Assembly: GCA_016712275.1 (NCBI GenBank)
Contig: JADJRI010000021.1
Coordinates: 1 to 64,000, forward strand
DNA length: 64,000 nt
From: Planctomycetota bacterium
GTDB lineage: Bacteria; Planctomycetota; Phycisphaerae; UBA1845; UTPLA1
Reading direction: 5' to 3'
Positions 39,001 to 48,927 of the stretch are shown piece after piece; the first letter of the stretch is position 1, and every line of letters begins with the position of its first letter. The position numbers and the translations under genes were made by a program. The notes beneath the pieces are model-generated. The model worked only from the letters and a program-made list of their open reading frames with translations, was not told the origin of the DNA and made no database searches.

Positions 39001-39741
39001 ATGGAGAAGACGCAGTTTAGGATCACCGGAATGCACTGCCAAGCCTGTGCCACGAAGATTCGCACCGCGCTTGAGGCTATCTCAGGCGTTGCAAGTGCGG
39101 AGGTCACACTGTCTCCACCGCGAGCAACGGTAATGCTGGAAACGCCGATTGATGAAGATGCGTTGCGCTCTGCCGTTCGTACCGCCGGTGACTACGATCT
39201 CTTTCGGCTTGGTCAAGCGGAGGAGGGGAACGGCGCCGCCGACACAACTAGCGATGCACAGAAGGAGAGCCTCTTTCCGCTGGTGTTGATCGTTGGCTTC
39301 ATTGCAGGAGTGACACTGCTCGTCGGAATTCGGGCCGGTCGGTTCGATATGCAGGACATGATGAGCAACTTCATGGCGGGTTTCTTCATCGTATTTGGGT
39401 TCTTCAAGCTGCTGGACCTTCGTGGTTTCGTTGAGACCTACCGCACTTACGACTTGATCGCGATTGCGACGCCGCGCTGGGCGTGGGCGTATCCGTTTGT
39501 GGAGTTAACGCTCGGCGCAGCCTATCTGCTTCGCGTGGTGCCGACCGTCATTAATGTGGCCACGCTCGTCCTCATGCTGATTGGCGCCGTCGGGGTGGGT
39601 CGAGCGCTGACCAAGAGGCAACGAATCCGGTGTGCGTGCCTGGGAACGGTTCTTAACCTTCCCATGACTACCGTGACGCTAGTCGAGGACCTCGGCATGG
39701 CCGTAATGGCCGGCCTGATGCTCGTCTTGCAGTTGCTTTGA
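39001..39741 (+). CDS. HMA domain fused to MauE-type membrane protein
   Basis: The N-terminal ~65 residues are a heavy-metal-associated domain with GMHCQACATKIR, the Cu(I)-binding pattern. The remainder has four TM helices (LVLIVGFIAGVTLLVGI, FMAGFFIVFGFFKLLDL, YPFVELTLGAAYLL, INVATLVLMLIGAVGVG) and a late CACLG motif, as in the MauE/DoxX-like family. Such fusions occur next to Cus systems in Bacteroidetes and Planctomycetes. It may deliver or accept copper at the inner membrane. It ends the copper operon with the short peptide that follows. Confidence 0.8.
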   Translation: MEKTQFRITGMHCQACATKIRTALEAISGVASAEVTLSPPRATVMLETPIDEDALRSAVRTAGDYDLFRLGQAEEGNGAADTTSDAQKESLFPLVLIVGFIAGVTLLVGIRAGRFDMQDMMSNFMAGFFIVFGFFKLLDLRGFVETYRTYDLIAIATPRWAWAYPFVELTLGAAYLLRVVPTVINVATLVLMLIGAVGVGRALTKRQRIRCACLGTVLNLPMTTVTLVEDLGMAVMAGLMLVLQLL

Positions 39742-39768
39742 TCTTGAAACTGCTCCAAGGAGAAAACC

Positions 39769-39855
39769 ATGCAATTCTTCGACCTCTTTACGATCTTTTT
39801 CGCTCAGCTACTGAACTTCTTTTTCGGGCTGCTCAGCAGCGCGCTTTCGCAATAG
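39769..39855 (+). CDS. 28-aa hydrophobic peptide at end of copper cluster
   Basis: A good ribosome binding site (CCAAGGAGAAAACC) precedes ATG 39769. The ORF encodes 28 residues, nearly all hydrophobic or Phe-rich (MQFFDLFTIFFAQLLNFFF then GLLSSALSQ), forming one likely membrane helix. It is 27 bases after the HMA-MauE gene. Its FAQ-containing helix recalls the tail of the 65-aa peptide at 3669 in cluster 1. No family is known to me; a small subunit that rides with the RND or MauE protein is a hypothesis. Confidence 0.5.
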   Translation: MQFFDLFTIFFAQLLNFFFGLLSSALSQ

Positions 39856-40392
39856 GGCCGATGCACACTTGGTCCGAACAAACCCTGGACAGTGGAACCG
39901 TAGCGGTTTTCCAGCGCAAACTGCGGTCAAGTGCCATCAAACCCATGCACTCATTTTCGGAATTAGCCCGGACAGATGGATCCAATCGCTTGCGCCTCGC
40001 GTTGCAACAGGGAAAGCTCGGCGTTGTTGGACGAAGCCGTCACCCAAGTGAGGCTGACATGCTGATAGTCCCGGAATCGCCCTACGATGGCACAATCACA
40101 TCGGCGCAGTTGCTCCATGTCGCCAAGCCACCGATTGGCGAATTCGGACTACGGCTTTTGTACCATCCGCTCCATGGTGATGAATCCTTTCTGCCTGTCG
40201 TCGGAACGGGCCGAAAAATTGATCGATCGGAGTCATCACCATACCTTTTTCCACGGGCGTTTACAGAGACTCGGAAGCGCTACTCAGGGCCACGGTTGGG
40301 TAGTATCCGGCCCCTTACAAGATATTTGTGGGACGGGCTCAAAGCGAGGGGAGATGCTTGACAACCGCCTCAGCTTCCCTGACAATTGTGCT
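39856..40392. other. No convincing gene; one weak open frame
   Basis: A plus-strand frame runs open through 39738-40361, with an ATG at 39860, but its translation shows no signal peptide, domain or good ribosome binding site. It overlaps the 28-aa peptide gene. I regard it as probably non-coding. The right end contains the promoter of the next cluster. Confidence 0.4.
40358..40386 (+). promoter_or_regulatory. Strong sigma-70-type promoter, leaderless geometry
   Basis: A perfect TTGACA (40358-40363) is followed after exactly 17 bases by GACAAT (40381-40386). The ATG of the next gene lies seven bases after the -10 box, and no ribosome binding site is visible, so a leaderless mRNA is likely. 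The same spacing occurs before the paralogous gene at 1629. Confidence 0.55.
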
Positions 40393-40857
40393 ATGGTGTC
40401 GCGCCTGATTGTCCTCGTCGGATGCGGTTTGCTGGCCGGTTCCCCGGTCATCAATGATGCGCGCCTCGCCGAACACGCTATGGAGCACGCTGACGCAACC
40501 TCGGGCCACTCGCACGGCGACGGGAATACGCCGCACCATCAGCATGATTCCGACGGTGACCCGGTGCCAACATCGCATCGTTCGGTCGACCACGCGATTC
40601 GGCTTTCGCACGACAATTCCAATCACTCGACTCTAAGGACCATCGATACCGCGCCATTCACCGTTTCAATCGAGGATTGGTGCCTTCCCAGCATTGCATT
40701 TTTGACTGAACCCTCCATTTTCGCGGGCCGCCTGGGCCTTCGCCCGGCCACATCCTGCCGCTTCGGATTTGATCTGATTCCATCGCTGCATTTCGACGCC
40801 GCGCGAGAGTCCGTGCGGGTTGATGTGCTTGCGCCTCTGCGTTGTATGCAAGTTTGA
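40393..40857 (+). CDS. Small secreted His-rich protein heading the last RND cluster
   Basis: The 154-residue product starts with a short signal (LIVLVGCGLLAGSPVINDA), then a long His/Asp-rich stretch (HAMEHADATSGHSHGDGNTP, then HHQHDSDGD). A C-terminal part of ~80 residues (PFTVSIEDWCLPSIAFLTEP) completes it. It stands immediately upstream of a CzcC gene, as does the protein at 1629. ATG 40393 is chosen from the promoter; an ATG at 40354 in the same frame would lie upstream of the promoter and is unlikely. A periplasmic metal buffer is inferred. Confidence 0.6.
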   Translation: MVSRLIVLVGCGLLAGSPVINDARLAEHAMEHADATSGHSHGDGNTPHHQHDSDGDPVPTSHRSVDHAIRLSHDNSNHSTLRTIDTAPFTVSIEDWCLPSIAFLTEPSIFAGRLGLRPATSCRFGFDLIPSLHFDAARESVRVDVLAPLRCMQV

Positions 40858-40930
40858 CGCAGTCTGCGCGGATGCCGCACGCCTCCAATCGACGGGAGGC
40901 GCTCGCGTCCGGGCGATGGAACCAGAGCGA

Positions 40931-42457
40931 ATGAAAGCAAATCTGATTTATGCGACCGCAATGATACTGGTCGCGCTCACCGGCTGTGCGACGGTCAATC
41001 CGCGCGCGGATTTCGACCGTGCCGCGCGCGCCGTTGATCGAGCTGTCGGAATTGACACGCTTTACCGTCCCGATGACGGACGAGACATTAATCGTCGCGT
41101 CACCGAACTCCTCGACGGAGGGCTGAGCGCGGAAGAGGCCGTTCAGGTCGCACTGCTGAACAACCCAAGGTTGCAGGCAGCACTATTCAAGCTCGGAATC
41201 AGCCGGGCCGAGGTCGTGCAATCCGGCCTGTTCACCAATCCGACTCTGGCCGTTTCGTTGCGTTGGCCGGATGGCGGCGGGCTGACCAACCTCCAGGCCG
41301 GACTGGCCCAGAACATCGCTGAGTTGTGGCAGATTTCGTATCGCAAGCAGGCGGCCGAGCGCGACCTGGATCGAACTGTTCTTGAAGTCGCGCGCGAGGC
41401 CAGTGTAATCGCACTCGATGCCCGCACGGCATATTGGCGCGCCGTTCGAGCACATCGCGACGGTGAACTTGCGCGGGAGAACTTGGAACTTGCCCAGACG
41501 CTGCATCAACTGGTGATCTCGCGCCGCGAAGCGGGTGCAGGCAGCGACGTGGACGTGAATCTCGCAGAATCACAACTCATGGGCACCGAGTTATGGCTCC
41601 GCAACGCGGCTCTTGCGACAGTCGAAGCGTCCGCCGCGCTCGCAACTCATCTGGGGAATCAAAGCACCGCCCGGAGATTTGGTGCTTTCGGATTCGCTGG
41701 TGGAACCGGAGAATTGGACGCTGACGCCTTTGCAAGTTATCGCTGCCGCGATGGTGGATCGATTGGATGTGCAAGCCACGAAAATGGCTGCGGACGCGGC
41801 GCTCGCGCGAGCTGAACTCGAAAAGTCTCGGTTTCTGCGATCGCTCGAGCTTGGCATATCCGCAGAGCGAAGCGCCCGGAACAGCCGCGGCGATCGTAAC
41901 TGGCTGGCTGAGACGGCGTATTCCTCGGCGCAGGCCGGACAACTCACGCCGCCGTCGTTGCAGCCGCGCGAACCGGTCTCCACCGATTGGGTCATCGGAC
42001 CGGAGCTGGGGGGGTCGAACTGCCGCTGTTCGATCAGAACCGGGCACAGATCGCCAAGGCCGAATACGTCCACCAGCAAGCGCTGAAGGTGCTGGATGCG
42101 CTAGAGCGCGAGCTAACGCAGGAAGCGTACGTCGGGTTTGAGCGCGCGACGACAGCGGCGGAAAATGCCCGGTTCTACAAAGAGAAGGTCTTGCCGCTGC
42201 GGGAGACCGGTTTGTCGCTCGCGCAGGGGGCGTACACGGCAGGTCGGGCGACGCTGCTCTCGGTTCAAGAGGCCCAGCGGTTACTACTCGAAGCTCGCGC
42301 GGGGTACGTCGAAACACTGATGAATCATGCCCTGGCCATCGTCGAACTTGAACGAGTCGCGGGCCGACCTTTTCAGAGGCTGCTCGAATCAGCGGCGAGC
42401 GCCCCTGCCGGTTCCCTTAATAGCGACGCGGACTCGCAGCACGAGGAGGATGAATAA
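40931..42457 (+). CDS. czcC: CzcC-type outer-membrane efflux lipoprotein (two frameshifts)
   Basis: The signal (MILVALTGC) and first OEP half (EEAVQVALLNNPRLQAALF, GLAQNIAELWQISYRKQ) closely match the CzcC at 2118. The frame breaks near 41675 (STARRFG should read APGDLVLSDSLVE). It breaks again at a G7 run near 42010 (ELGGSNCR should read ELG-VELPLFDQNRAQIAKA), where one more G restores the frame. The C-terminus (AYTAGRATLLSVQEAQR) is normal, and the stop overlaps the next start. ATG 40931 is chosen for the signal; ATG 40916 is also possible. Repaired length is about 508 residues. Confidence 0.82.
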
Positions 42458-43888
42458 TGACTCATGGCGTAATCATCGTGTTCAGCATCGGTGTGGCCGT
42501 ATTCGCCGGCGGTTGTCGGCAGGATCCGGCTCCGCCTGCGGACGCCTCCCAGGCGGCGGGCGCGGGCAGACAGACAGCGGCGCCGATCACGAATCGCGTC
42601 GAAGTGCCCGACACCGTGCGTCGCAATCTGGGCATCACGTTTGCCAAGGCGGAAGTGCGACCGGTCGCACAGACGATTCGCGTGCCCGGCCGATTCGAGC
42701 TGCTTCCGGACGGTCGCCGTGAGTATCGCACAATGCTGGGCGGGCAGGTCGAAATGCGGGTCAAGCAATTTCAGCCCGTCGAAGTGGGCACGCTGCTCTT
42801 TCTGCTCGACTCGCCGCCGTGGCGCGACCTGCAACTGAAACTCGCCGAAGCTGAGGCGCAGATTCGTGAGGGCACGAAACGGGTCGAAATGATCGAGCCG
42901 ATGCGCCAGGCCCATGAACGGCATCATGCGGCGATAGAAAATACGGTAGCTTTGTTGACGGCCCGCGCGGAACGCCTGGAGAAAGGACATTCTGCCGGCA
43001 GCGTCAGCGCCGAGGAGCTTGGTCCGGTGCAAACAACACTGGCCCAGGCACGTGCCGATCTCGCAGAGGTTTTGGAGAAGGAAACAGAACTGGCCGTTCG
43101 GGGGGTAGAGGTGACATCGCAACTGGAAGCGGCGCGCGTGCGATTCGACTTGTTGTTGGACAGCGCCTCAACGGTACTGGGAATCGACAAGGCCAAGCTC
43201 CAGCGCCTACCGGGCCGGCACCGGATTCGCCGCCGCTCTGGCGGACGCGCGAACACGTCGAGATCGTTGCCGGCGCGCCCGGTTTCGTCGAGGCGATCCA
43301 CGTCACCAACGGCGGTTGGGCCGCCGAGACGGATCTCGTCCTGACGACCGTGCAACCGGATCAGGTTCGATTCCATGCCCACGCGATGCAAAGCGATCTC
43401 GGTCGCCTGCGAGATGGTCTTACAGCGCGCGTGGCGCCTCCGAAGGCGGATTCAATCGAGCTACAGGACACGATGGAGGCACGTTGACGCTCGGTATCAG
43501 CGCCGACACCGATCAACGCACCGTGGATCTCTATCTCATTCCTTCGCGACTTAGCGACTGGGCGCGACCGGGTGTCTCGGCGCACATGGAAGTTATTGTA
43601 GCCGGTGGGTCGCCGGAGCTGGCAATACCGCTGTCCGCCGTGATTCAGGACGGTCTCAGCAAGATCCTGTTCCGGCGTGATCCGAAGAACCCCGACAAGG
43701 TGATTCGAATCGGCGACGCCGACTTGGGCGACAACGACGGTCGCTGGGTCGTCGTCAAAAGCGGACTGATGGAAGGCGACGAAGTCGTCCTCGACGGCGT
43801 CTACCAACTCATGGTGGCCACGTCAGGCTCGGTCCAAAAGGGCGGCCATTTCCACGCGGACGGCACGTTCCACGAAGGCGACAACTAA
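42457..43888 (+). CDS. czcB: CzcB-type periplasmic adaptor (two frameshifts)
   Basis: The ATG overlaps the CzcC stop (TAATG). A lipoprotein signal (GVAVFAGGC) leads to a typical adaptor: RVEVPDTVRRNLGITFAKAE, then VEMRVKQFQPVEVGTLLFLL and a coiled hairpin with LEKGHSAGSVSAEELG. Breaks occur near 43218 (GRHRIRRR should read GRAPDSPPLW) and near 43484 (MEARstop should read MEGTLTLGISADTDQRTVDL). In both, one missing G in a G-run restores the frame. The barrel and C-terminal domain (LMEGDEVVLDGVYQLMVATS) are intact, with a HFHADGTFHEGDN tail. It is more like the CusB/HlyD branch than the adaptor of cluster 1. Confidence 0.82.
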
Positions 43889-43922
43889 TTGGGCGACGCG
43901 TCTGCCCGCACAGGATCCTCGC

Positions 43923-46841
43923 ATGCTGAAACATCTAATTGCTTTCTCCTTGAAACAGTCATCGCTTGTGCTGCTCGCCGGCGCCTTGTTGATCGTTTGG
44001 GCTGGCTGGCAGCTTCCGAAGATGCCGGTGGACGTATTCCCCGAACTGAACGCGCCGACAGTCGTGATCCTTACCGAGGCTGGTGGACTGGCTGCAGACG
44101 AGGTCGAGCAGTACGTCACGTTTCCGGTAGAGACATCGGTCAACGGATTGCCGGGTGTGCGGCGGGTTCGCAGCGCCAGCGCAATCTCGCTTTCGCTCGT
44201 CTGGGTCGAATTCGATTGGAGTTCGGACATTTACCGCGCCCGGCAGCTCGTCACCGAGCGTTTGGCGGCGGTGCGCGAATCCTTGCCCAGCAACGCGCAC
44301 GCCGAAATCACGCCAATTTCGTCGATCACGGGTGAGATTATGCTGCTGGCCGTTTCGTCGCCGGATGGCAGCGTGAGCGACCTGGACCTGCGTGCGTACG
44401 CAGAGTTCGATCTACGAAATCGCCTTCTAGCTGTGCCGGGTGTGTCGCAGGTTTCGGCGATCGGCGGCGAACTGCCTGAGTATCAAATCAACGTAAAGCA
44501 GGACCGGTTGGCGCTGTTCGGACTCACCGTCCACGATGTCGTCGAAGCGGCGCGCGGCGCGCACAGCACCGCCAGCGCGGGCTACCTGCCGAACGTCGAT
44601 CGGCAGGAGCTGCCGCTGCGACAGTCCGCACGCGTCAGGAGCGTCGATGACATCGCAGCGACGCTGGTTGCGTACAAAGACGGCACGCCGGTGCTGATCG
44701 GCGAAGTCGCCGATGTCACGCTTGGTGCCGCGCCCAAGCGTGGAACGGCCGCGAACCAGGGCAATCCGGCCGTGGTCCTGACGATCCAGAAATCGCCCGG
44801 CACGAACACGCTGCTCCTGACGAAGCAGATTGACGCAATGCTCGATCAGGTCGAAAAGTCAGTCCCTAAAGGCATGCAGATCAATCGGCAGGTGTTTCGC
44901 CAGTCTGACTTCATCGACCGGTCGGTGAACAATGTACTGCACGTGCTGCGCGATGCGACCATCATCGTTGCGGTCATACTCATTCTATTCCTGCTCAACG
45001 TGCGGACGACGATCATCACACTGACAGCTTTGCCGCTTTCGCTGGCCGCAGCGCTGCTTGCTCTGTGGTACTTCGGCTTGACGTTGAACGTCATGACGCT
45101 CGGCGGACTGGCGGTCGCCATCGGTGTGCTGGTGGATGACGCAATCATCGACGTGGAAAACGTCTTCAGGCGGCTCAAGGAAAACGCCGGACAGCCGCAG
45201 GGTAAACAAAAGGGTCTGATCGAAGTTATCTTTAACGCCAGCAACGAGATTCGGCCGGCGATGGTGTTTGCGACCATCATCATCGTGATCGTGTTCGTGC
45301 CGTTGCTCTTTCTGGAGGGACTGGAGGGCCGTTTCTTTCGCCCGCTGGGTATGACCTACATCATTTCGATTCTCGCATCGCTCGTCGTGGCGCTCACGGT
45401 CACCCCGGCGCTGTGCAAGCTTTTGCTCCGCGGCAAACTCGTCAAGGGGGAGGTCGCTGGAAACGCCCCACGAACGCGACGGCTGGCTGGTTCGCTGGCT
45501 CAAGGCCCGGTACGAGCCGTCGCTGCGAACCGCGATACGCCATCGAGGATGGGTTCTATCTGGGGCGCTCGTTGTGACCGTTGGTTCGCTTCTGCTCGGC
45601 AACACGTTTGGAACTTCCTTTCTGCCCGAATTCAATGAGGGTTCATTCACCGTCTTCCTCATGGCGCCACCGGGTACCTCACTGCAAGAGAGCAATCGCG
45701 TAGCCAACAGCGTCGAGACGCGACTGGCACAGATTGAGGGCGTCCGGAGCGTCACACGCCGCACGGGGCGCGCCGAGCGCGATGAACATGCCGAACCGGT
45801 CAGCAGCAGCGAACTGGACGTGACGCTCAAGCCCGGAGCGGACAAGGCCGCAGTGCGGCAACAGATTGCCCAATTCGCCGGCGCAGTTCCGGGCGTCACG
45901 GTTCAGGTCGGCCAACCCATCGAGCATCGCCTGTCACACATTCTGTCTGGTACGCCGGCGGCCATCGCGATCAACGTTTTCGGCGAAGACTTGCCGACGC
46001 TGCGCTCGCTCGCCAAGCAGATCGAGTCGGAATTGAAGTCGCTGCCCGGTGCGAGGGACGTAACTGCCAACCGCGAAGTATTGATCACGTCGATGCCCAT
46101 TCAGTACAAACACCAGGATCTCGCGGCGGTGGGTCTGACGCCGGCCGCACGGTTCACTTCGGCGGCCAGTTCGAAGCGCAACAGTCCGCCAGTCGCACGA
46201 TTCTACTGGCGGGGGCGGGCGTGATCGTCGTCATGCTCATGCTGCTGCAGCTCTCCACGGGCTCGATGCGGGCGGCGATTCTCGTGCTCGTCAATCTGCC
46301 GCTCGGGATCATCGGTGGCATCGCGGCTATCTACCTGACCGAATCCGGGTCCGTGTGGGGCAATACGCTGGCGCTGTTCGGTCTTGGTGACAAGCTCTAT
46401 CAGGCGCCTGTGCTTTCGATCGCCAGCATGGTCGGCTTCATCACGCTGTTCGGCATCGCCGTCCGCAACGGCATTCTGCTGGTCAACCACTACCAGCACG
46501 TAATGCAGGTCGAACACGCGCCGATCGGTGAGGCAATTGTACGTGGCTCGATAGAACGGCTCGTTCCAATTCTGATGACCGCTCTTTCCGCCGCATTGGG
46601 CTTGCTTCCTTTGGCACTGGCCGCAGGTGAGCCTGGCAGCGAGTTGCTCGCACCACTCGCAGTTGTTGTACTGGGCGGATTGATTACATCGACTTTTCTG
46701 AATCTGGTCGTAGTGCCTGCGGGCTACTCGCTGGTCTTCGACCGCAATCGTATGCCTGAGTCGGCCGCGTCGCGCGGCGTCCTAAGCCGACTGGCTGGAC
46801 TGTTTGGACGCCGCGAGAATCCATCACCGAAAGGAACCTGA
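43923..46841 (+). pseudogene. czcA: CzcA/HME-type RND pump with internal deletion and frameshifts
   Basis: The N-terminal half is normal: MPVDVFPELNAPTVVILTEA, TM4 motif GGLAVAIGVLVDDAIIDVEN, VFVPLLFLEGLEGRFFRPLG. A frame change near 45465 leads into GWLVRWLKARYEPSLRTAIR. The porter domain runs to HQDLAAVGLTPA at about 46150. There the sequence jumps, in a new frame, to VHFGGQFEAQQSASRTILLA. In related pumps about 115 residues lie between these points, so a real deletion is likely. The C-terminal TM domain then continues to 46841 (VGFITLFGIAVRNGILLVNH). Unlike the single-base indels elsewhere, this lesion would abolish function of one porter subdomain. Confidence 0.8.
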
Positions 46842-46844
46842 ACC

Positions 46845-47349
46845 ATGCCACGAATCATGTTTTGCCTGATCGCATCGAGTGCTCTCCTGCTGGCCGGTTG
46901 CAAGAAGGAGCCGAGTGAGCCAAGCTCGGGCACAATGCCAGCGGCCGGCGCCGCAGCGAAGAAAGACGCCGCAGAACCGAAAAAGGAGGCCGTCAGTGAG
47001 GCCAAGGGGAGGACCTGGGCACGGCGGCGATGTGATCGAACTGGGTGAAACGACAATCGACGGGATGATGGTGCGGACCTCGCGTGACCAGGGCGAGATC
47101 AAGCCTGGCGGCGACTCACCAGTCGATATCTGGATCGACGGCGGCCTGGGCAATGCCGCGGGAGTTCGCTTCTGGATCGGCGTTGAGAGCGCGAAGGGTT
47201 CCCTCAAGGCGAAGGCCGAGGACGAGAACGGCCACTGGCACACACACGGCGAGATCCCCGACCCGCTTCCTGCCGACAGCAAGCTCTGGGTCGAAATCGA
47301 GCACAAGGACGGCAAGAAATCGCTGGTATCCTTCGACCTCAAGAAATAG
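46845..47349 (+). CDS. Small lipoprotein after the pump (one frameshift)
   Basis: ATG 46845 follows AAAGGAACCTGAACC. A lipobox (ASSALLLAGC) and an Ala/Lys/Glu-rich linker (SSGTMPAAGAAAKKDAAEPK) precede a domain of about 110 residues (GHGGDVIELGETTIDGMMVR, VDIWIDGGLGNAAGVRFWIG, ENGHWHTHGEIPDPLPAD). The frame shifts near 47010, where one extra base in GGGGAGG separates the two parts. The mature domain is a small beta-protein with WHTHGEIP, seen beside metal-efflux genes in other planctomycetes as far as I recall. A metal-binding accessory role is inferred. Confidence 0.65.
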
Positions 47350-47368
47350 CGGACACGAGGCCCGGACC

Positions 47369-48439
47369 TTGAGCGACGTTCGAACAACACACGGGAAGCG
47401 CGGCGTGGTTTACGCCATCACCGCCGCTGTGCTGTTTGGCGCGAGTACGCCCGCCGCCAAGGCGCTGCTTGGGAGCGTTCCCGCAATACTGTTGGCGGGA
47501 TTGCTCTACCTGGGTTCCGGCGCTGGACTGGGGCTGTGGTCTTTTGTGTCGGCGCGCCGCGGTGGCAAGACAAAAGAGGCTCGCCTTGCGCGTCGCGACG
47601 TACCGTGGCTCGTGGGGGTGGTTCTGGTGGGCGGCGTGGCCGGGCCGGTCCTGCTCATGTGGGGACTCGCGAAAACCTCCGCTGCCGCCGCGGCACTACT
47701 GCTCAATCTGGAAGGCGTCCTCACAGCTCTGCTGGCGTGGTTCGTATTCCGTGAGAATTTCGACCGACGCATCGCGCTCGGCATGGCTGCGATCGTGGCC
47801 GGCGGCGTATCGCTTTCATGGGGCGGTACGCCCGAGATCGGCGTGCCGTGGGGCGCGCTAGCCATTGCGGGGGCCTGCCTGTGCTGGGCGCTCGACAACA
47901 ACCTGACGCGGAAGATCTCCGCGGCCGATCCGGTCCAAATTGCCGCCATCAAAGGGTTCGGCGCTGGCGTTACGAACACGATCCTCGCGTTTCTGCTCGG
48001 TGCGTCGATGCCGGTGTGGAACACGCTGACGCTTGCGATGCTGCTCGGTCTGGCCAGCTACGGCGTCAGTCTTGTGTTATTCATCCTCGGTCTGCGGCAC
48101 CTCGGTTCCGCCCGCACCGGTGCGTACTTCTCGACCGCGCCGTTCGTCGGCGCGGCGCTCTCCATCGCCGCTCTCGGTGAGCGCCCGACACTGCTATTCT
48201 TCGCGGCGGCCGTACTCATGGGAATCGGCCTCTGGCTGCACCTGACAGAGCGGCACGAGCACCAGCATGAGCACGGATACTTGGAGCACGAGCACTGGCA
48301 CGAGCACGACGAGCATCATCAACACGAACATCTGCCCGGCATTGACCCGCGCGGGCCGCATTCACATCCGCACGTACACCCGCCGACGTGTCACACACAC
48401 GCGCACTTCCCGGACATTCATCATCAACACGATCATTGA
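47369..48439 (+). CDS. DMT-family permease with His-rich C-terminal tail
   Basis: Ten TM helices in two EamA repeats are visible (GVVYAITAAVLFGASTPAAK; NLEGVLTALLAWFVFRENF; ALAIAGACLCWALDNNLTRK; GLASYGVSLVLFILGLRHLG). The last ~70 residues are cytosolic or periplasmic and unusually His-rich (ERHEHQHEHGYLEHEHWHEH, then more). TTG 47369 is chosen; GTG 47405 is an alternative, and a longer upstream frame overlaps the previous gene. The tail suggests Ni, Co or Zn substrate, as with RcnA-type exporters, but the EamA fold is different. It is intact. Confidence 0.82.
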   Translation: MSDVRTTHGKRGVVYAITAAVLFGASTPAAKALLGSVPAILLAGLLYLGSGAGLGLWSFVSARRGGKTKEARLARRDVPWLVGVVLVGGVAGPVLLMWGLAKTSAAAAALLLNLEGVLTALLAWFVFRENFDRRIALGMAAIVAGGVSLSWGGTPEIGVPWGALAIAGACLCWALDNNLTRKISAADPVQIAAIKGFGAGVTNTILAFLLGASMPVWNTLTLAMLLGLASYGVSLVLFILGLRHLGSARTGAYFSTAPFVGAALSIAALGERPTLLFFAAAVLMGIGLWLHLTERHEHQHEHGYLEHEHWHEHDEHHQHEHLPGIDPRGPHSHPHVHPPTCHTHAHFPDIHHQHDH

Positions 48440-48927
48440 GCGTGAGCGGCGCTGGCGTGTCCAGTCGTGCGTTTCGGCGTGATCCTGTTGGAGCAGGCGG
48501 AGTGCGCATCTTGAATCACGAGGCCGTGATTGAGCTTTTCGTGGTCGTCTTTGAAGGAGTGTGCCAAATCCGCCCCGGGGCTTTGCGAGCAGACCTCCAC
48601 ATTGCGGCGCGATATCAAGGCGCTCGTGTCGGCATCACGGAAGATCGTCGCCAACTTCTGCAGAACCGAAGCGTCGCCGTTGCTATCGTGCTCGGGCTGC
48701 TTCACGTTTGGATATCGGAGGAGCGTAGGTCGAACGGATCGATTGGTACAAATGGATGATTTCGTACGGTCTTGGCTACGGTCTTTCGGCGAAAACAGGC
48801 GTCAAAATGCGTCAACATGCGTCGATTTGCGAATCACGCCGATTCGGCTAAGATACTGTACGCACAGGACTTCTGCCGGTTTCGGCAGCTCGCTTTGTTG
48901 TGCTTCCCAAGCTGAACATCCTCGGAC
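48440..48927. other. Intergenic stretch, one weak minus-strand frame
   Basis: A minus-strand frame (48433-48705) reads QPEHDSNGDASVLQKLATIF, then EVCSQSPGADLAHSFKDDHE, which has a protein-like composition but no start context or family I recognise. It may be the decayed end of a transporter or regulator. Otherwise I see nothing up to the integrase. Confidence 0.3.

Noticed and set aside
39738..40361. 207-aa plus-strand ORF between the Cus and last Czc cluster
   Set aside because: It overlaps the 28-aa peptide gene, has no start signal and no protein-like pattern; mentioned only as a weak frame.
48433..48705. 90-aa minus-strand ORF after the DMT permease
   Set aside because: Composition is protein-like, but no start context or family could be supported.
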